From positions 62,001 to 126,000 of the forward strand of contig NZ_VDUZ01000007.1 of NCBI RefSeq assembly GCF_008039615.1: a stretch of DNA of 64,000 nucleotides. The letters run 5' to 3'. Shown one piece after another: positions 1-8,056 of the stretch. The stretch comes from Vineibacter terrae (GTDB lineage Bacteria; Pseudomonadota; Alphaproteobacteria; Reyranellales; Reyranellaceae). The position numbers were made by a program, and so were the translations under genes. Position 1 is the first letter of the stretch; each line of letters begins with the position of its first letter. The notes beneath the pieces were generated by a model. The model was not told the DNA's origin and did no database searches. It saw nothing but the letters and a program-made list of their open reading frames with translations.

Positions 1-80
1 GCGCTGGCGCGCGACGCCAGCAGCGATGCCGCCAAGCCTGTTCCGACCACGAACGACCGACGCCCCATCATGCTACGCAT
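1..80 (-). CDS. Secreted protein, N-terminal fragment (cut by window edge)
   Basis: Only the first 26 codons are inside the window. They begin at an ATG (78-80) preceded by a GGGAGGGGA ribosome-binding site and encode an export signal: MRSMMGRRSFVVGTG, then a hydrophobic Ala/Leu stretch. The Arg pair before the hydrophobic core suggests a Tat or Sec signal. The gene lies 53 bp downstream of the ABM-type gene on the same strand, so it is probably the last visible member of that catabolic operon. Binding proteins of tripartite tricarboxylate transporters often start this way and sit in such operons, but the fragment is too short to assign a family. Confidence 0.6.
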   Translation of the reverse strand, partial: MRSMMGRRSFVVGTGLAASLLASRAS

Positions 81-133
81 GTGGCTTCCCCTCCCTCTTC
101 ATGAATCAAGGCCAGAGCATCTGCCCGGCCGTC

Positions 134-469
134 TCATCCTGGTGCGCCGCCGCTTGCGGGCGACGGCAGTCCTTTGCCGGCTACGAGCGATAGCCAATGG
201 ATTTCCGGCGGTGCGGCCAGCACGGGCTTCAGGCTTGCCAGCACCGCGTCGTGTGTGGCGCTCGTCCGATGAATCTCGAACGCGGCTTTGTCCTGGTAGC
301 GCTCGTAGAACCAGACGACATCCGGTTCGTTGTCCGAGAGGTGCATCAGATAGAGCAGGGTCCCCGGCTCCTTCTCCACCTCGTTGAACATCGGCTTCAG
401 GATCGCGACCAGCTCATCGCGCTTTCCAGGCCGTGCCACGAATCTCACAACATGGCCATGCGTCGCCAT
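134..469 (-). CDS. ABM-superfamily (antibiotic biosynthesis monooxygenase-like) protein
   Basis: A 111-residue ferredoxin-fold dimeric alpha/beta-barrel protein. The N-terminal beta strand (HGHVVRFVARPGKRDEL) followed by ...EPGTLLYLMHLS and WFYERYQDKAAFEIHRTS matches the usual layout of ABM/YgiN quinol monooxygenase-type proteins: a strand, then PG, then W-x-ERY, then a late H. Family members oxidise quinols or aromatic rings without cofactor, or simply bind small aromatics. I chose ATG 469 because GGAGGAACGACG stands directly before it; an upstream in-frame start at 505 lacks this. It follows the ketopantoate-reductase-like gene by 19 bp, in the same operon. The substrate is not predictable. 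Confidence 0.8.
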   Translation of the reverse strand: MATHGHVVRFVARPGKRDELVAILKPMFNEVEKEPGTLLYLMHLSDNEPDVVWFYERYQDKAAFEIHRTSATHDAVLASLKPVLAAPPEIHWLSLVAGKGLPSPASGGAPG

Positions 470-488
470 CGTCGTTCCTCCTCGCCGA

Positions 489-1475
489 TCAGTGACCAAT
501 AGCAACCGCGGTCGAAAGCTGCCCGCGCAGCACGTCCGGGGTCATGGTGCCGGGCTGCACGCGCTCGCGCGCCATGCGGCGCGCGAGCTGCTGCAGGAAA
601 TCATTGACCGGAGTCGGCACGCCATGGGTGCGGCCCAACAGCGTGATCTCCCCGTTGAGCCAGTCGCCCTCGATGCTGCCGGTGCCACGTGCCAGGCTCT
701 GCCAGGACGAGCCGCCGGGAAACGGCGCACCGTCGACCTGCTTCAGAGGCAGCAGCGCCGCCATCCGTTGCGCCCGCTCCTCGGCCGACGCCCAGGCGAT
801 GCCGGCGGCCCGGTAGCACGCTTCGCCCTCGGCTCGCGCCGTGGCGTAGATGTCGCTGGTATCGGCGCCGGGACCGCATGCGGCATGCAGGGCGTTGGCG
901 AGGTTGGCGAGCAGCTTGCCGTGCTTCCATCGCATGACGTCGCTGCGGCACAGACTGTCGAAGCCCGCGCCGGCAAGGTCGCTCGCCACCCACGACGCGA
1001 GGCTGTCGGCGCCGTCGGGGTAGCCGCCCACATCGAGCACCCCGTGACAAGGGGCCGTGTAGCCATGCACCAGTCCGGGTGCGAGGTGCAGGCCGAAGAT
1101 ATAGACATACATGCCGTAGACCCGGCGGAAGCGCCGCAGCGCCTGGCTTTCGTTGGCCACACCGTTCTGCGCGCAGAAGATCGGCACGTCGGCAGGAGCC
1201 GCGTCGGCCAGCGCATCCAGCGCGGCGGCGGTGTCCTGGCTTTTCACCGCCAGCACGACGGCGTCGTCGGCGGTAATCGCGGCTTCGCGCGGGTGCCCTA
1301 CGGCCTGAACGGCAAGGATCTGGTCGGTCTCCGGCGTGCGCAGTTGCAGTCCGTCGCGGCGCAACGTATCGAGCGTCGCGCCGCGCGCGATAAAGGTCAC
1401 GTGCTGCCCTTGCTGCTGCAGGCGGGCGCCGATGATGCCGCCGATGGCGCCCGCGCCATAGATCACGTACCGCAT
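489..1475 (-). CDS. Ketopantoate reductase-family (ApbA/PanE) oxidoreductase
   Basis: 328 residues with an N-terminal Rossmann motif MRYVIYGAGAIGGIIGARL (GxGxxG) for NADP(H) and a C-terminal helical domain containing KHGKLLANLANAL, the usual catalytic Lys/Asn region of this family. Known members reduce 2-dehydropantoate to pantoate, but many paralogues sit in catabolic operons and act on other 2-keto acids. Here the neighbours are an enolase-superfamily enzyme, a cupin and an amidohydrolase, so a catabolic 2-ketoacid or hydroxyacid step is more likely than pantothenate synthesis (inference). Start ATG 1475 is where the GxGxxG strand begins; an upstream start at 1532 would run into the preceding gene. 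It starts 7 bp after that gene's stop. Confidence 0.85.
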   Translation of the reverse strand: MRYVIYGAGAIGGIIGARLQQQGQHVTFIARGATLDTLRRDGLQLRTPETDQILAVQAVGHPREAAITADDAVVLAVKSQDTAAALDALADAAPADVPIFCAQNGVANESQALRRFRRVYGMYVYIFGLHLAPGLVHGYTAPCHGVLDVGGYPDGADSLASWVASDLAGAGFDSLCRSDVMRWKHGKLLANLANALHAACGPGADTSDIYATARAEGEACYRAAGIAWASAEERAQRMAALLPLKQVDGAPFPGGSSWQSLARGTGSIEGDWLNGEITLLGRTHGVPTPVNDFLQQLARRMARERVQPGTMTPDVLRGQLSTAVAIGH

Positions 1476-1482
1476 CGGGCCC

Positions 1483-2574
1483 TCAGGAGACGCGCAGCCT
1501 GCGGACGGCGTCAGGATCAAGCTCCAGTCCATGTCCGGGCCGCTCGCTGAGCACGAGCTTGCCGTCCACGAGATCCGGCAGTCCGCAGAAGAGACCCTGG
1601 GTCCAGGGCATCCCTTCGACGATCAGGCCATTCGGGATCGCCGCGATGCAGTGGCAAAACACTTCCGGGATCAGATGGCTCGCGACCGGGACGCCGAACG
1701 CCTCGGCCATCGCCGCGACCTTGCGGAACTGGGTGATGCCGCCCATCCGCATCATGTCGACCATCAGGTAATCGACCGCGCGCGCCTCCAGCAGCTTGAG
1801 CAGCGGCGGCATGTCGTAGTGGTATTCGCCGGCGCAGACCGGCACGTCAAGCGCCCGGGCGATGGCGGCTTGGCCAACCACGTCGTGCATCAGCGTCGGG
1901 TCCTCGATCCAGAACAGCTCGAAGGGCTCGAGTGCCCGCCCGACCTGGATCGCGCGCGAGGGAGTCCAGGTCTGGTTCACGTCGTACATGAGATCGACGT
2001 CGTAGCCGATCACGTCACGGACGGCGCGGACGCGCGCCACGGCGTCAGCGGCCCGGCCGTGGCGATCCGGCCCTGGCCGCATCTTCATCGCGCGGTAGCC
2101 GGCTTTCAGCGCGGCTTCGGCGCCGCGCTGGATGGTGTCGATGTCGACACCGATCAGCATGCCGCTTTCGTAGACCCGCACCCGGTCCGTGGCGCCGCCC
2201 AGCAGGCGCCATAACGGTTGCCCGAGATCCTTGCCGACGATATCCCAGATCGCGATGTCGATGGCGCACGCCGCGATATTGAGCATGCCGCCCGGCCCGA
2301 CCCAGTTGGCTGGGTACAGCATCTTTCCAAGGCACTGCTCGGTCCGCCGTGGGTCGAGGCCGATCAGCGACTCGCCGAGCTCGCCGACCATCGTTGCCAG
2401 CGAGCGGGTGAACTCGTGATTCAGCGTGATCGTATGGCCGATACCCTCGATGCCGGTATCGGTGCGGACAATGGCGACGATGGTCGGAAGCTCCTCCCAA
2501 CGCCGGTTTTCGTAACCGCGGGGAACGGCGCGCGGCATCATCGCCGTCAGCACCTCGACGCTGGTGATCTTCAT
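1483..2574 (-). CDS. Mandelate racemase/muconate lactonizing-type enolase-superfamily enzyme
   Basis: 363 residues: capping domain (about 1-130) then a TIM-like barrel. Visible active-site elements are metal ligands D198 (YDVNQ), E224 (IEDP) and E250 (CAGEYHY), and the general-base pair D273 and H300 (ASHLIPE). The second-strand KxK motif reads K164-M-R166, so the usual second lysine is an arginine. Known family members abstract a proton alpha to a carboxylate, as in racemisation, cycloisomerisation or dehydration of sugar acids. With the D273-H300 dyad kept, a one-sided reaction such as acid-sugar dehydration is plausible (inference). It overlaps the cupin gene by 4 bp (ATGA), so the two are translationally coupled. 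Confidence 0.9.
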   Translation of the reverse strand: MKITSVEVLTAMMPRAVPRGYENRRWEELPTIVAIVRTDTGIEGIGHTITLNHEFTRSLATMVGELGESLIGLDPRRTEQCLGKMLYPANWVGPGGMLNIAACAIDIAIWDIVGKDLGQPLWRLLGGATDRVRVYESGMLIGVDIDTIQRGAEAALKAGYRAMKMRPGPDRHGRAADAVARVRAVRDVIGYDVDLMYDVNQTWTPSRAIQVGRALEPFELFWIEDPTLMHDVVGQAAIARALDVPVCAGEYHYDMPPLLKLLEARAVDYLMVDMMRMGGITQFRKVAAMAEAFGVPVASHLIPEVFCHCIAAIPNGLIVEGMPWTQGLFCGLPDLVDGKLVLSERPGHGLELDPDAVRRLRVS

Positions 2575-2981
2575 GGCGTACCCTTCGTGTCGGATCGCGT
2601 CGTGGTCGATGTTCCGGGCAGGAAGAAGCGCAGGCTGTCACGCGCGAACGATCCCGCGCAGGGGTCCTTCAGATCGATGATCAGCTCGCGCAAGGTGCGG
2701 TCGGGCGAGACGTTGCGCGCCATCTCCGCCTGGTCCGTGCGGGGGACGCAGAGCACCTGGCCGTCGGGGATCTCGAGGTGCGCGCTCGTCCCATCGGCAC
2801 GCCGGCCCTCGATCGTGGCGCCGTCGACGACCACGAGAAGGTGGTCATGCTCGTGGACATGCCAGTTGCAGATCTCGCCGGGCTTCATGATCAGCTCCCA
2901 GATGCGGATCCGATCGTTCTCGAACAGCAGCGTTCCTGGATCGCCAGGACAATCCGGACTCATGCCGGGGATATGAGCCAT
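2571..2981 (-). CDS. Cupin-domain protein
   Basis: A 136-residue single-domain cupin. Motif 1 is NWHVHEHDHLLVVVDG, with a run of metal-binding histidines; motif 2 is less conserved (GQVLCVPRTDQAEMARN). Small cupins of this type bind a divalent metal and act as isomerases, dioxygenases or ligand binders, so the exact reaction is open. Start ATG 2981 has a strong GGAGGAACCCC upstream; an in-frame start at 3044 has none. The stop overlaps the next gene's ATG. It is in the amidohydrolase-cupin-enolase operon and probably acts on the same substrate pool. Confidence 0.8.
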   Translation of the reverse strand: MAHIPGMSPDCPGDPGTLLFENDRIRIWELIMKPGEICNWHVHEHDHLLVVVDGATIEGRRADGTSAHLEIPDGQVLCVPRTDQAEMARNVSPDRTLRELIIDLKDPCAGSFARDSLRFFLPGTSTTTRSDTKGTP

Positions 2982-3033
2982 GGGGTTCCTCCGACGGCCG
3001 GGTTGCCGGCGCGTCTCTCGGTAAGCCTTCAGA

Positions 3034-4263
3034 TCAGGCGACAAGCCCCAACCGGTCGGCTGTCGGCGCGATGCGCTCGATCAAGGCGGTGAACTCGCTC
3101 TTGCGGACGGGGAAGGCGCGGTGGATGTCCTCGCCGAGATAGCCGCGCATGGCCCGTTCCGGGAGGCCGCCGACCAGGGTGCGCAGATTGTCGAGCCCTG
3201 ATGGCCAGATACCTTCGCCATGGCCGAGGTCGGCGCCCCACAGCAGGTTCGGAACGGCGCCAAAGGCGTCGCCTTCGAGATCCTGGCGATTGATCAATCC
3301 GGAATAGGCGATGAAGCATTGCCGCCGGAAATACGCCGAAGGTGTCATTGACAGCTTCACCTTGCGCGGCGAATCGGAGAAAACCGCGTGATCCTCCTCC
3401 GCGTACTTGTCCATCTGGTCCAGCAAGGGGGCGACCCAGTGGGTGCCGAACTCGGTGAACACCAGGCGCAGCTTCGGGAAGCGCTCCAGCACGCCGCCGA
3501 ATATCAGGCACCACAGCGGGCGCTGGGCAAACCAGCGTGCCTCCAGGCTCCAGATCCGGGAGATCACCCAGGGTTCGCTGCCGACCCATTGCGGTCCGCC
3601 CTTGGAAATGTGGCAGACCACGCTCAGGTCGAGCTCCTGCAGAACCGCCCAGAGCGGATCGTAGCGGGGGTGATGGTATAGGGGGAGGTAGTACTCGAGT
3701 GGCAGCAGGACTCCTGTCCTGAGGCCGGCATCATAGGCACGGATGATCTCGTTGACGGCCCAGTCGACATCATCGAGCGTGCCGAGGATCGTCAGGCCCA
3801 GCAGCCGCTTCGGATCGGCAGAGCAGAAATCGGCAAGCCAGCGGTTGTAGGCGCGGGCGCCGATGCGCTGCCATTCCGGCGAATAAGATTCGTAGCCGCT
3901 GCCGGCCACGGCGGCGGTCGCGAGTCCGGAGCCGAACGGCGGATCATTGCTGTTCTGGTCGTCCGGGACGAGAACTTCGGCGACGATGCCTTCGCGGTCG
4001 TACTCCTGCAGCCGGAACGCGGCGTCCCAGACGATCGGCGAGCCGCGGGCCGGGTCGAAACCGGCCGTGGTGCGCATCCTGTCATGCAGCGCCGGCTCGA
4101 GCAGCGATTCCGGGTGCGCCGGCGACCACAGCCACTTGTGATGCGCCAGGTATTCGTCGAAGGCCGTGAAATACCGGGATTCGAGATACTTCCGATAGAC
4201 TTCGGTGGGCGCGCCGACATGCCCGTCGGCGGAGGCGAGAAACACTTTGTCAGCAGCAGTCAT
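3034..4263 (-). CDS. Amidohydrolase-2 family metal-dependent hydrolase/decarboxylase
   Basis: 409 residues of the amidohydrolase-2 (COG2159) family. The first strand carries the metal-binding motif SADGH (D13, H15), and the C-terminal half has VFTEFGTHWVAPLLDQMD and a late NLLWGADLGHGEG with the conserved Asp. Family members include acid-ring decarboxylases (ACMS decarboxylase, gamma-resorcylate decarboxylase) and lactone or amide hydrolases, all cytoplasmic TIM barrels with Zn or Mn. It is the first gene of the left-hand operon and diverges from a LysR gene, so it likely performs the entry or ring-processing step (inference). ATG 4263 has AGGTG nearby; the longer open frame upstream is non-coding leader. 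Confidence 0.87.
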   Translation of the reverse strand: MTAADKVFLASADGHVGAPTEVYRKYLESRYFTAFDEYLAHHKWLWSPAHPESLLEPALHDRMRTTAGFDPARGSPIVWDAAFRLQEYDREGIVAEVLVPDDQNSNDPPFGSGLATAAVAGSGYESYSPEWQRIGARAYNRWLADFCSADPKRLLGLTILGTLDDVDWAVNEIIRAYDAGLRTGVLLPLEYYLPLYHHPRYDPLWAVLQELDLSVVCHISKGGPQWVGSEPWVISRIWSLEARWFAQRPLWCLIFGGVLERFPKLRLVFTEFGTHWVAPLLDQMDKYAEEDHAVFSDSPRKVKLSMTPSAYFRRQCFIAYSGLINRQDLEGDAFGAVPNLLWGADLGHGEGIWPSGLDNLRTLVGGLPERAMRGYLGEDIHRAFPVRKSEFTALIERIAPTADRLGLVA

Positions 4264-4437
4264 GATCACCTGCCTTGCGGTCCGTCCCTGGGCTTCTTCG
4301 GCGTCTTCGTTCCACGCCGTCTGCATGCGGCCGTGTCGCTGTGCCGGTGATAGGCGGTAGCCGATAGCCACGGAAGTTCGTAATCTGCACGGGTCTGCTG
4401 ACTTATCCGAACGAATGCCTCCGGAGGAGGGCTGCAA

Positions 4438-5418
4438 ATGGATGTGGAGCTTGCAGCGCTGTTCATCGCTGTTGCCGAGACGGGCAGCCTCGCGGCCGCT
4501 GCTCGGCGGCAGAACATCTCGGCATCCTTCGCCAGCCGGCGCGTGTCGCAACTCGAGAGGGAGCTGAACACCCGCCTCCTGAATCGGACCACGCGCAGCC
4601 TCTCCCTCACGGAAGCAGGGCGCATGTTCCTGCAGTGGGCCCGGGAAGCCGTCGACCGGAAGGAGCGTCTGCACGAGCAGATCGCGGCGCTCAGATCGGC
4701 GCCGGAAGGGTGCGTGCGGGTGGCGATCGACGCCTGGATCGCCTCGTCCTACCTGCCGGACGTGCTGAAGCAGTTCTCAGCCGCGTACCCGGAGATCACG
4801 CTGTCGGTCGTCACCTGCGATTATCCCCCCGACATGCTCGACGGAGCGTGCGATCTCGCCGTGCATGCCGGCCTGCCGCCGCGCGACGACCTCGTCGGGC
4901 AACGCGCGTACGACTACCGGCGCTTTCTCTGCGCTGCCCCGGCCTATCTGGAACGGCACGGCACGCCGCGCACGCCCGCCGACCTGGACCGCCACAAATG
5001 CCTGGTGCATGGCTCGCCGGCGGAGCGGGTTTGGATGCTTCGCTCGAAAACCGGAGACGTGACCTCGGTTGCGGCGCAGCCCTACGTCGAGACCAACAGC
5101 TGGCTGCTGCTGCGAACCATGGCGATCGAAGGGCTGGGGATTGCCCATCTTGGCGGGCCGCTGCCCGGCGCCGATATACGCAGCGGGCTGCTCGTGCGCG
5201 TTCTGCCGGAGCTCGACGGCATTCCCGCCGGTGGGTCGAGGCTCGGTGTCTGGGTCATCCACGCCGACGCGCATCCGCCGCGGCGGGTCCAGCTTCTCGC
5301 CCGCTTCCTTGCCCGCTACCTGCGCGCGACGATCTCGCCGCGGGAGGCGGCGCCCAGGCTGCCTCCCGACACGCTGCTGAAACGCAACACAACACGGCGC
5401 CGTCGGCCGGCCCGCTGA
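4438..5418 (+). CDS. LysR-family transcriptional regulator
   Basis: 326 residues. The N-terminal winged HTH (about 1-60: LFIAVAETGSLAAAARRQN...SRRVSQLERELNTRLLNR) and the periplasmic-binding-protein-like effector domain (about 90-300) are typical. The start has GGAGGAGGG upstream. It is divergent from the amidohydrolase operon across a 174-bp region (4264-4437), the usual arrangement for a LysR activator of a catabolic operon with a pathway intermediate as co-inducer. The last 25 residues are Arg/Pro-rich and extend beyond the usual domain end. No unambiguous T-N11-A box could be singled out. Confidence 0.92.
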   Translation: MDVELAALFIAVAETGSLAAAARRQNISASFASRRVSQLERELNTRLLNRTTRSLSLTEAGRMFLQWAREAVDRKERLHEQIAALRSAPEGCVRVAIDAWIASSYLPDVLKQFSAAYPEITLSVVTCDYPPDMLDGACDLAVHAGLPPRDDLVGQRAYDYRRFLCAAPAYLERHGTPRTPADLDRHKCLVHGSPAERVWMLRSKTGDVTSVAAQPYVETNSWLLLRTMAIEGLGIAHLGGPLPGADIRSGLLVRVLPELDGIPAGGSRLGVWVIHADAHPPRRVQLLARFLARYLRATISPREAAPRLPPDTLLKRNTTRRRRPAR

Positions 5419-5455
5419 CGGGCACGTGATTCAGGGCCGAGGGGGCGATGCGTGA

Positions 5456-6310
5456 TCAGCCCAGGGCCACCCGGGCTGGCGCGAGCGGCAGGCCGGGCAC
5501 ATCGACACGGCTGCGGAACACGGTGCCGCAGTTCTCATGCGGGCCGCCGCGCGAGCCGGTCACGACATAGAGGTCGCGCATGTCGTCGCCGCCGAAGCAC
5601 AGGCTGGTGACCATGGGCAGGGGCACGGCGACATCCGTGCGATGGCTGCCGTCGGCGTTGAACACCGCGACCCGGCCGCCATGCGCGTCTGCGACCCAGA
5701 CCGAGCCGTCGCTGGCGACCTTCAGTCCGTCGGCGACACCATTCTCGCCCAGGGTCACGAAGCGGCGCCAGGGCCCGACCGAGCCGTCGTCGTTGACATC
5801 ATAGACCCGCACCAGCCCGCCGCGCGCATCGGAGTGGTAGAGGCGCTTGCCGTCGGGCGAGAAGCCAAGGCCGTTGGTCAGCATGATCCCGTCGGAGATC
5901 GTGCGCGCCGTGCCGTCGAGGTCGATGACATGCAGGTGCCCTGGCCGCGGCTCATCGCCGCCGAAGACGCGGAAGGCGAGCGATCCGACATAGATGCGGC
6001 CGGCCTGATCGGTGGTCAGGTCGTTGAAGCCGATGGCAACGGGCGTGACATCCTTGGTGAGCAGCGTGCGGGTCTCGCCGCCGTTCCCCAGGCCGACATG
6101 GGCGATGTCGCGGCCGCCCACCACCAGGCCGCCGGCTGCATGCAAGGCCATGCCGCCGATGCCGCGCCGCTTGGGAACCGCGAGGGAGACCTTGTCGGCG
6201 CGGTCGAGCAGGTAGACCCCGCCATTGGGCACGTCGCTGAAATACAGTCCTGTGGCCGGATCCCACACTGGCCCTTCGATCAGTCCGTAGCCGCTCGCCA
6301 ATGCCTGCAT
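5456..6310 (-). CDS. SMP-30/gluconolactonase-like (LRE) family protein
   Basis: 284 residues forming a six-bladed beta-propeller of the SMP-30/gluconolaconase/LRE family. The early LIEGPVWDPATGLYFSD carries the conserved metal-binding Glu, and the central FNDLTTDQAGRIYVG, TNGLGFSPDGKRLYHSD and VADGLKVASDGSVWVAD repeats carry the Asn and Asp ligands. Known members hydrolyse sugar lactones with Ca or Zn. With sugar-acid-type enzymes nearby, a lactonase step is likely. ATG 6310 has GAGGGA upstream. It is convergent with the LysR gene and 30 bp downstream of the DUF1330 gene, with which it should be cotranscribed. Confidence 0.88.
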   Translation of the reverse strand: MQALASGYGLIEGPVWDPATGLYFSDVPNGGVYLLDRADKVSLAVPKRRGIGGMALHAAGGLVVGGRDIAHVGLGNGGETRTLLTKDVTPVAIGFNDLTTDQAGRIYVGSLAFRVFGGDEPRPGHLHVIDLDGTARTISDGIMLTNGLGFSPDGKRLYHSDARGGLVRVYDVNDDGSVGPWRRFVTLGENGVADGLKVASDGSVWVADAHGGRVAVFNADGSHRTDVAVPLPMVTSLCFGGDDMRDLYVVTGSRGGPHENCGTVFRSRVDVPGLPLAPARVALG

Positions 6311-6340
6311 GATGTGTCCCTCGCTCTATGCGTCGTGGCC

Positions 6341-6925
6341 TTACACCCCCTCGACCAGGATGGCGCGCGAGCGGGTGGCTGACAGGCGTAGATTACGCAG
6401 TGCCTGATAGGCATCGCTGAAGTAGCAGGCGCGCAAAGCGGCCATGTCGGGAAAGCCGACCACGGTCAGCCGCTCGGGCTGCCAGCCGGCCTCGATCGCC
6501 TCGGTCTTGTCGGATCGCACCACCAGGCGGCCGCCTTGCGCGCTCACCAGGGGCTGCACCTGCCGGAAATAGGTCGCCAGCGTGGCCGGATCGGTCACGG
6601 CGAAATCCACCATCAGGAATGCGTGTGACGGCGCGCAAGCCTCGCCCTCGACCGCCACCGCCCGCGAGCGGCCGGCGTCCAGGCGCATCTGCAGCACGGG
6701 CTGGTATGCCGGTGCGGCGTAGAACGCCTTCAACGCCGCCATATCCGGGAACTCGATGAACACGATGCGCTGCGGCTGCCAATCGCCCTCGACGGTCTCG
6801 GTGGCACCGCCGCGCACGGTGAAGCGGCCGCCGAACTGGCCGACGAGGCCGGGCGTGTGCTTGCGGTACTCGGTCATGAGCTCCTGGTTGTGAGTCTCGA
6901 CCTCGACCAGCAGATGGGCAGGCAT
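6341..6925 (-). CDS. Tandem DUF1330 protein
   Basis: 194 residues consisting of two copies of the DUF1330 ferredoxin-like domain. Copy 1 (about 4-97) has IVFIEFPDMAALKAFYAAPAY...RLDAGRSRAVAVEG; copy 2 (about 101-194) has LTVVGFPDMAALRACYFSDAY...RLSATRSRAILVEG. The internal repeat is plain: FPDMAAL, a C-terminal xxRSRA(V/I)xVEG and WQPxR in each half. Single-domain members are about 95 residues and dimerise, so this chain is probably a fused pseudo-dimer. Function is unknown; the family is related to ABM-type dimeric barrels. It is cotranscribed with the lactonase gene. AGGAGCCGTC precedes the ATG. Confidence 0.88.
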   Translation of the reverse strand: MPAHLLVEVETHNQELMTEYRKHTPGLVGQFGGRFTVRGGATETVEGDWQPQRIVFIEFPDMAALKAFYAAPAYQPVLQMRLDAGRSRAVAVEGEACAPSHAFLMVDFAVTDPATLATYFRQVQPLVSAQGGRLVVRSDKTEAIEAGWQPERLTVVGFPDMAALRACYFSDAYQALRNLRLSATRSRAILVEGV

Positions 6926-7071
6926 GACGGCTCCTGTCGATTGCGAACGACAGGCTGGATAGCGCGAATCGCGGGAGAGCGAAAAGGGGGACCGGCGATC
7001 ATGCGCCGCGCCGGATGACCCGGCCGGGAGATGCGGCGGGCGGCTGTGGCGCCGCCCGCCGATCCTTGTCC

Positions 7072-7950
7072 TCAGAACCGTCCGGCGTTGTAGTCCTGGA
7101 CGGCCTGGATGAGCTGGGCCTCGGTGTTCATCACGAACGGGCCGTACTTGGCGATCGGCTCGCGCAGCGACCGTCCGGCGACGAGCAGGGCCCGTGCCGG
7201 CCCGCCGTCAGCGTGCAGCGTGATGGTGTCGCCTGCGTCCAACACGCCCAGCTCGCCGCGCCGCAGGCTGTCGCCGTCGGCGCCGCCGCCGATTCGGATC
7301 GATCCCTCGAACGGGTAGACGAAGGCGGCGTAGTCCGTCGGCACCGCGTGGCTGAACGTGGTGCCGGCGGGCAGGCTCACGTCGAGGTAGGTCGGGTCGG
7401 TCGCGACCGCCCGCACGGCGCCCTCGACATCACCCACGCGCCCGGCGATGACCTTGACGCGCACCCCGTCCGCCAGCTCAAGCACGGGGATGTCTTCCGG
7501 CTCGATGTTCTGGTAGCGCGGCGCCGTCATCTTGTCGGCCGCCGGCAGGTTGACCCAAAGCTGGAAGCCCCACATCAGGCCGTCCTCCTGCTCGGGCATC
7601 TCGGAGTGCACGATGCCGCGTCCGGCGGTCATCCATTGCACGCTGCCGGGCCGCAGCAGGCCGCTGTTGCCCTGGTTGTCGCCGTGGCGCATCCGCCCGG
7701 CCAGCATGTAGGTGACCGTTTCGAAGCCGCGATGCGGGTGATCCGGGAAGCCGGCCAGGTAGTCCGACGCGGTATCGGAGCGGAACTCGTCCAGCATCAG
7801 GAACGGATCGAGGTCCGGCAGACCGGGGCGGCCGATCAGGCGGGTGAGCCGCACGCCGGCGCCCTCGCTGGTCGGCATGCCGTCGTAGCTGCGCTCGACG
7901 CGACGGGTGGTGGTGCCGGCGGTGGCGGCACGACGGGTGGCTGTGGTCAT
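7072..7950 (-). CDS. Pirin family protein (first of two)
   Basis: 292 residues with the bicupin fold of pirins. The N-terminal cupin shows FPDHPHRGFETVTYMLAGRMRHGDN with the two metal His residues, then WMTAGRGIVHSEMPEQEDG with the third His and the Glu. Known pirins bind Fe(II); some act as quercetin 2,3-dioxygenases and others as redox-sensitive regulators. The real start is ATG 7950, preceded by CCAGGAGAGAG; the open frame continues upstream without an RBS. It is divergent from the LysR gene at 8057, which probably controls it. Confidence 0.9.
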   Translation of the reverse strand: MTTATRRAATAGTTTRRVERSYDGMPTSEGAGVRLTRLIGRPGLPDLDPFLMLDEFRSDTASDYLAGFPDHPHRGFETVTYMLAGRMRHGDNQGNSGLLRPGSVQWMTAGRGIVHSEMPEQEDGLMWGFQLWVNLPAADKMTAPRYQNIEPEDIPVLELADGVRVKVIAGRVGDVEGAVRAVATDPTYLDVSLPAGTTFSHAVPTDYAAFVYPFEGSIRIGGGADGDSLRRGELGVLDAGDTITLHADGGPARALLVAGRSLREPIAKYGPFVMNTEAQLIQAVQDYNAGRF

Positions 7951-8012
7951 GGCTCTCTCCTGGGTCGGAGGGTTCTTGGCATGGGCCTCATGTGGGTATC
8001 GGCAGCAGAGCA

Positions 8013-8026
8013 TGGAATGCGTTCCA
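8013..8026. promoter_or_regulatory. Candidate operator (TGGAA-N4-TTCCA) between pirin and lysR
   Basis: A perfect interrupted palindrome, TGGAA-TGCG-TTCCA, in the 106-bp gap between the divergent pirin and LysR genes, 30 bp upstream of the LysR start. Position and symmetry suit a LysR-type recognition site. No regulator has been tied to it; this is inference from symmetry and location. Confidence 0.4.
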
Positions 8027-8056
8027 CGCGAAGGCGGTGTTCGCTAGGATCGAACG

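Noticed and set aside
384-1550. 388-codon plus frame over the ketopantoate-reductase-like gene
   Set aside because: It is antisense to a gene with clear GxGxxG and family motifs; the frame is open because of GC-rich codon bias.
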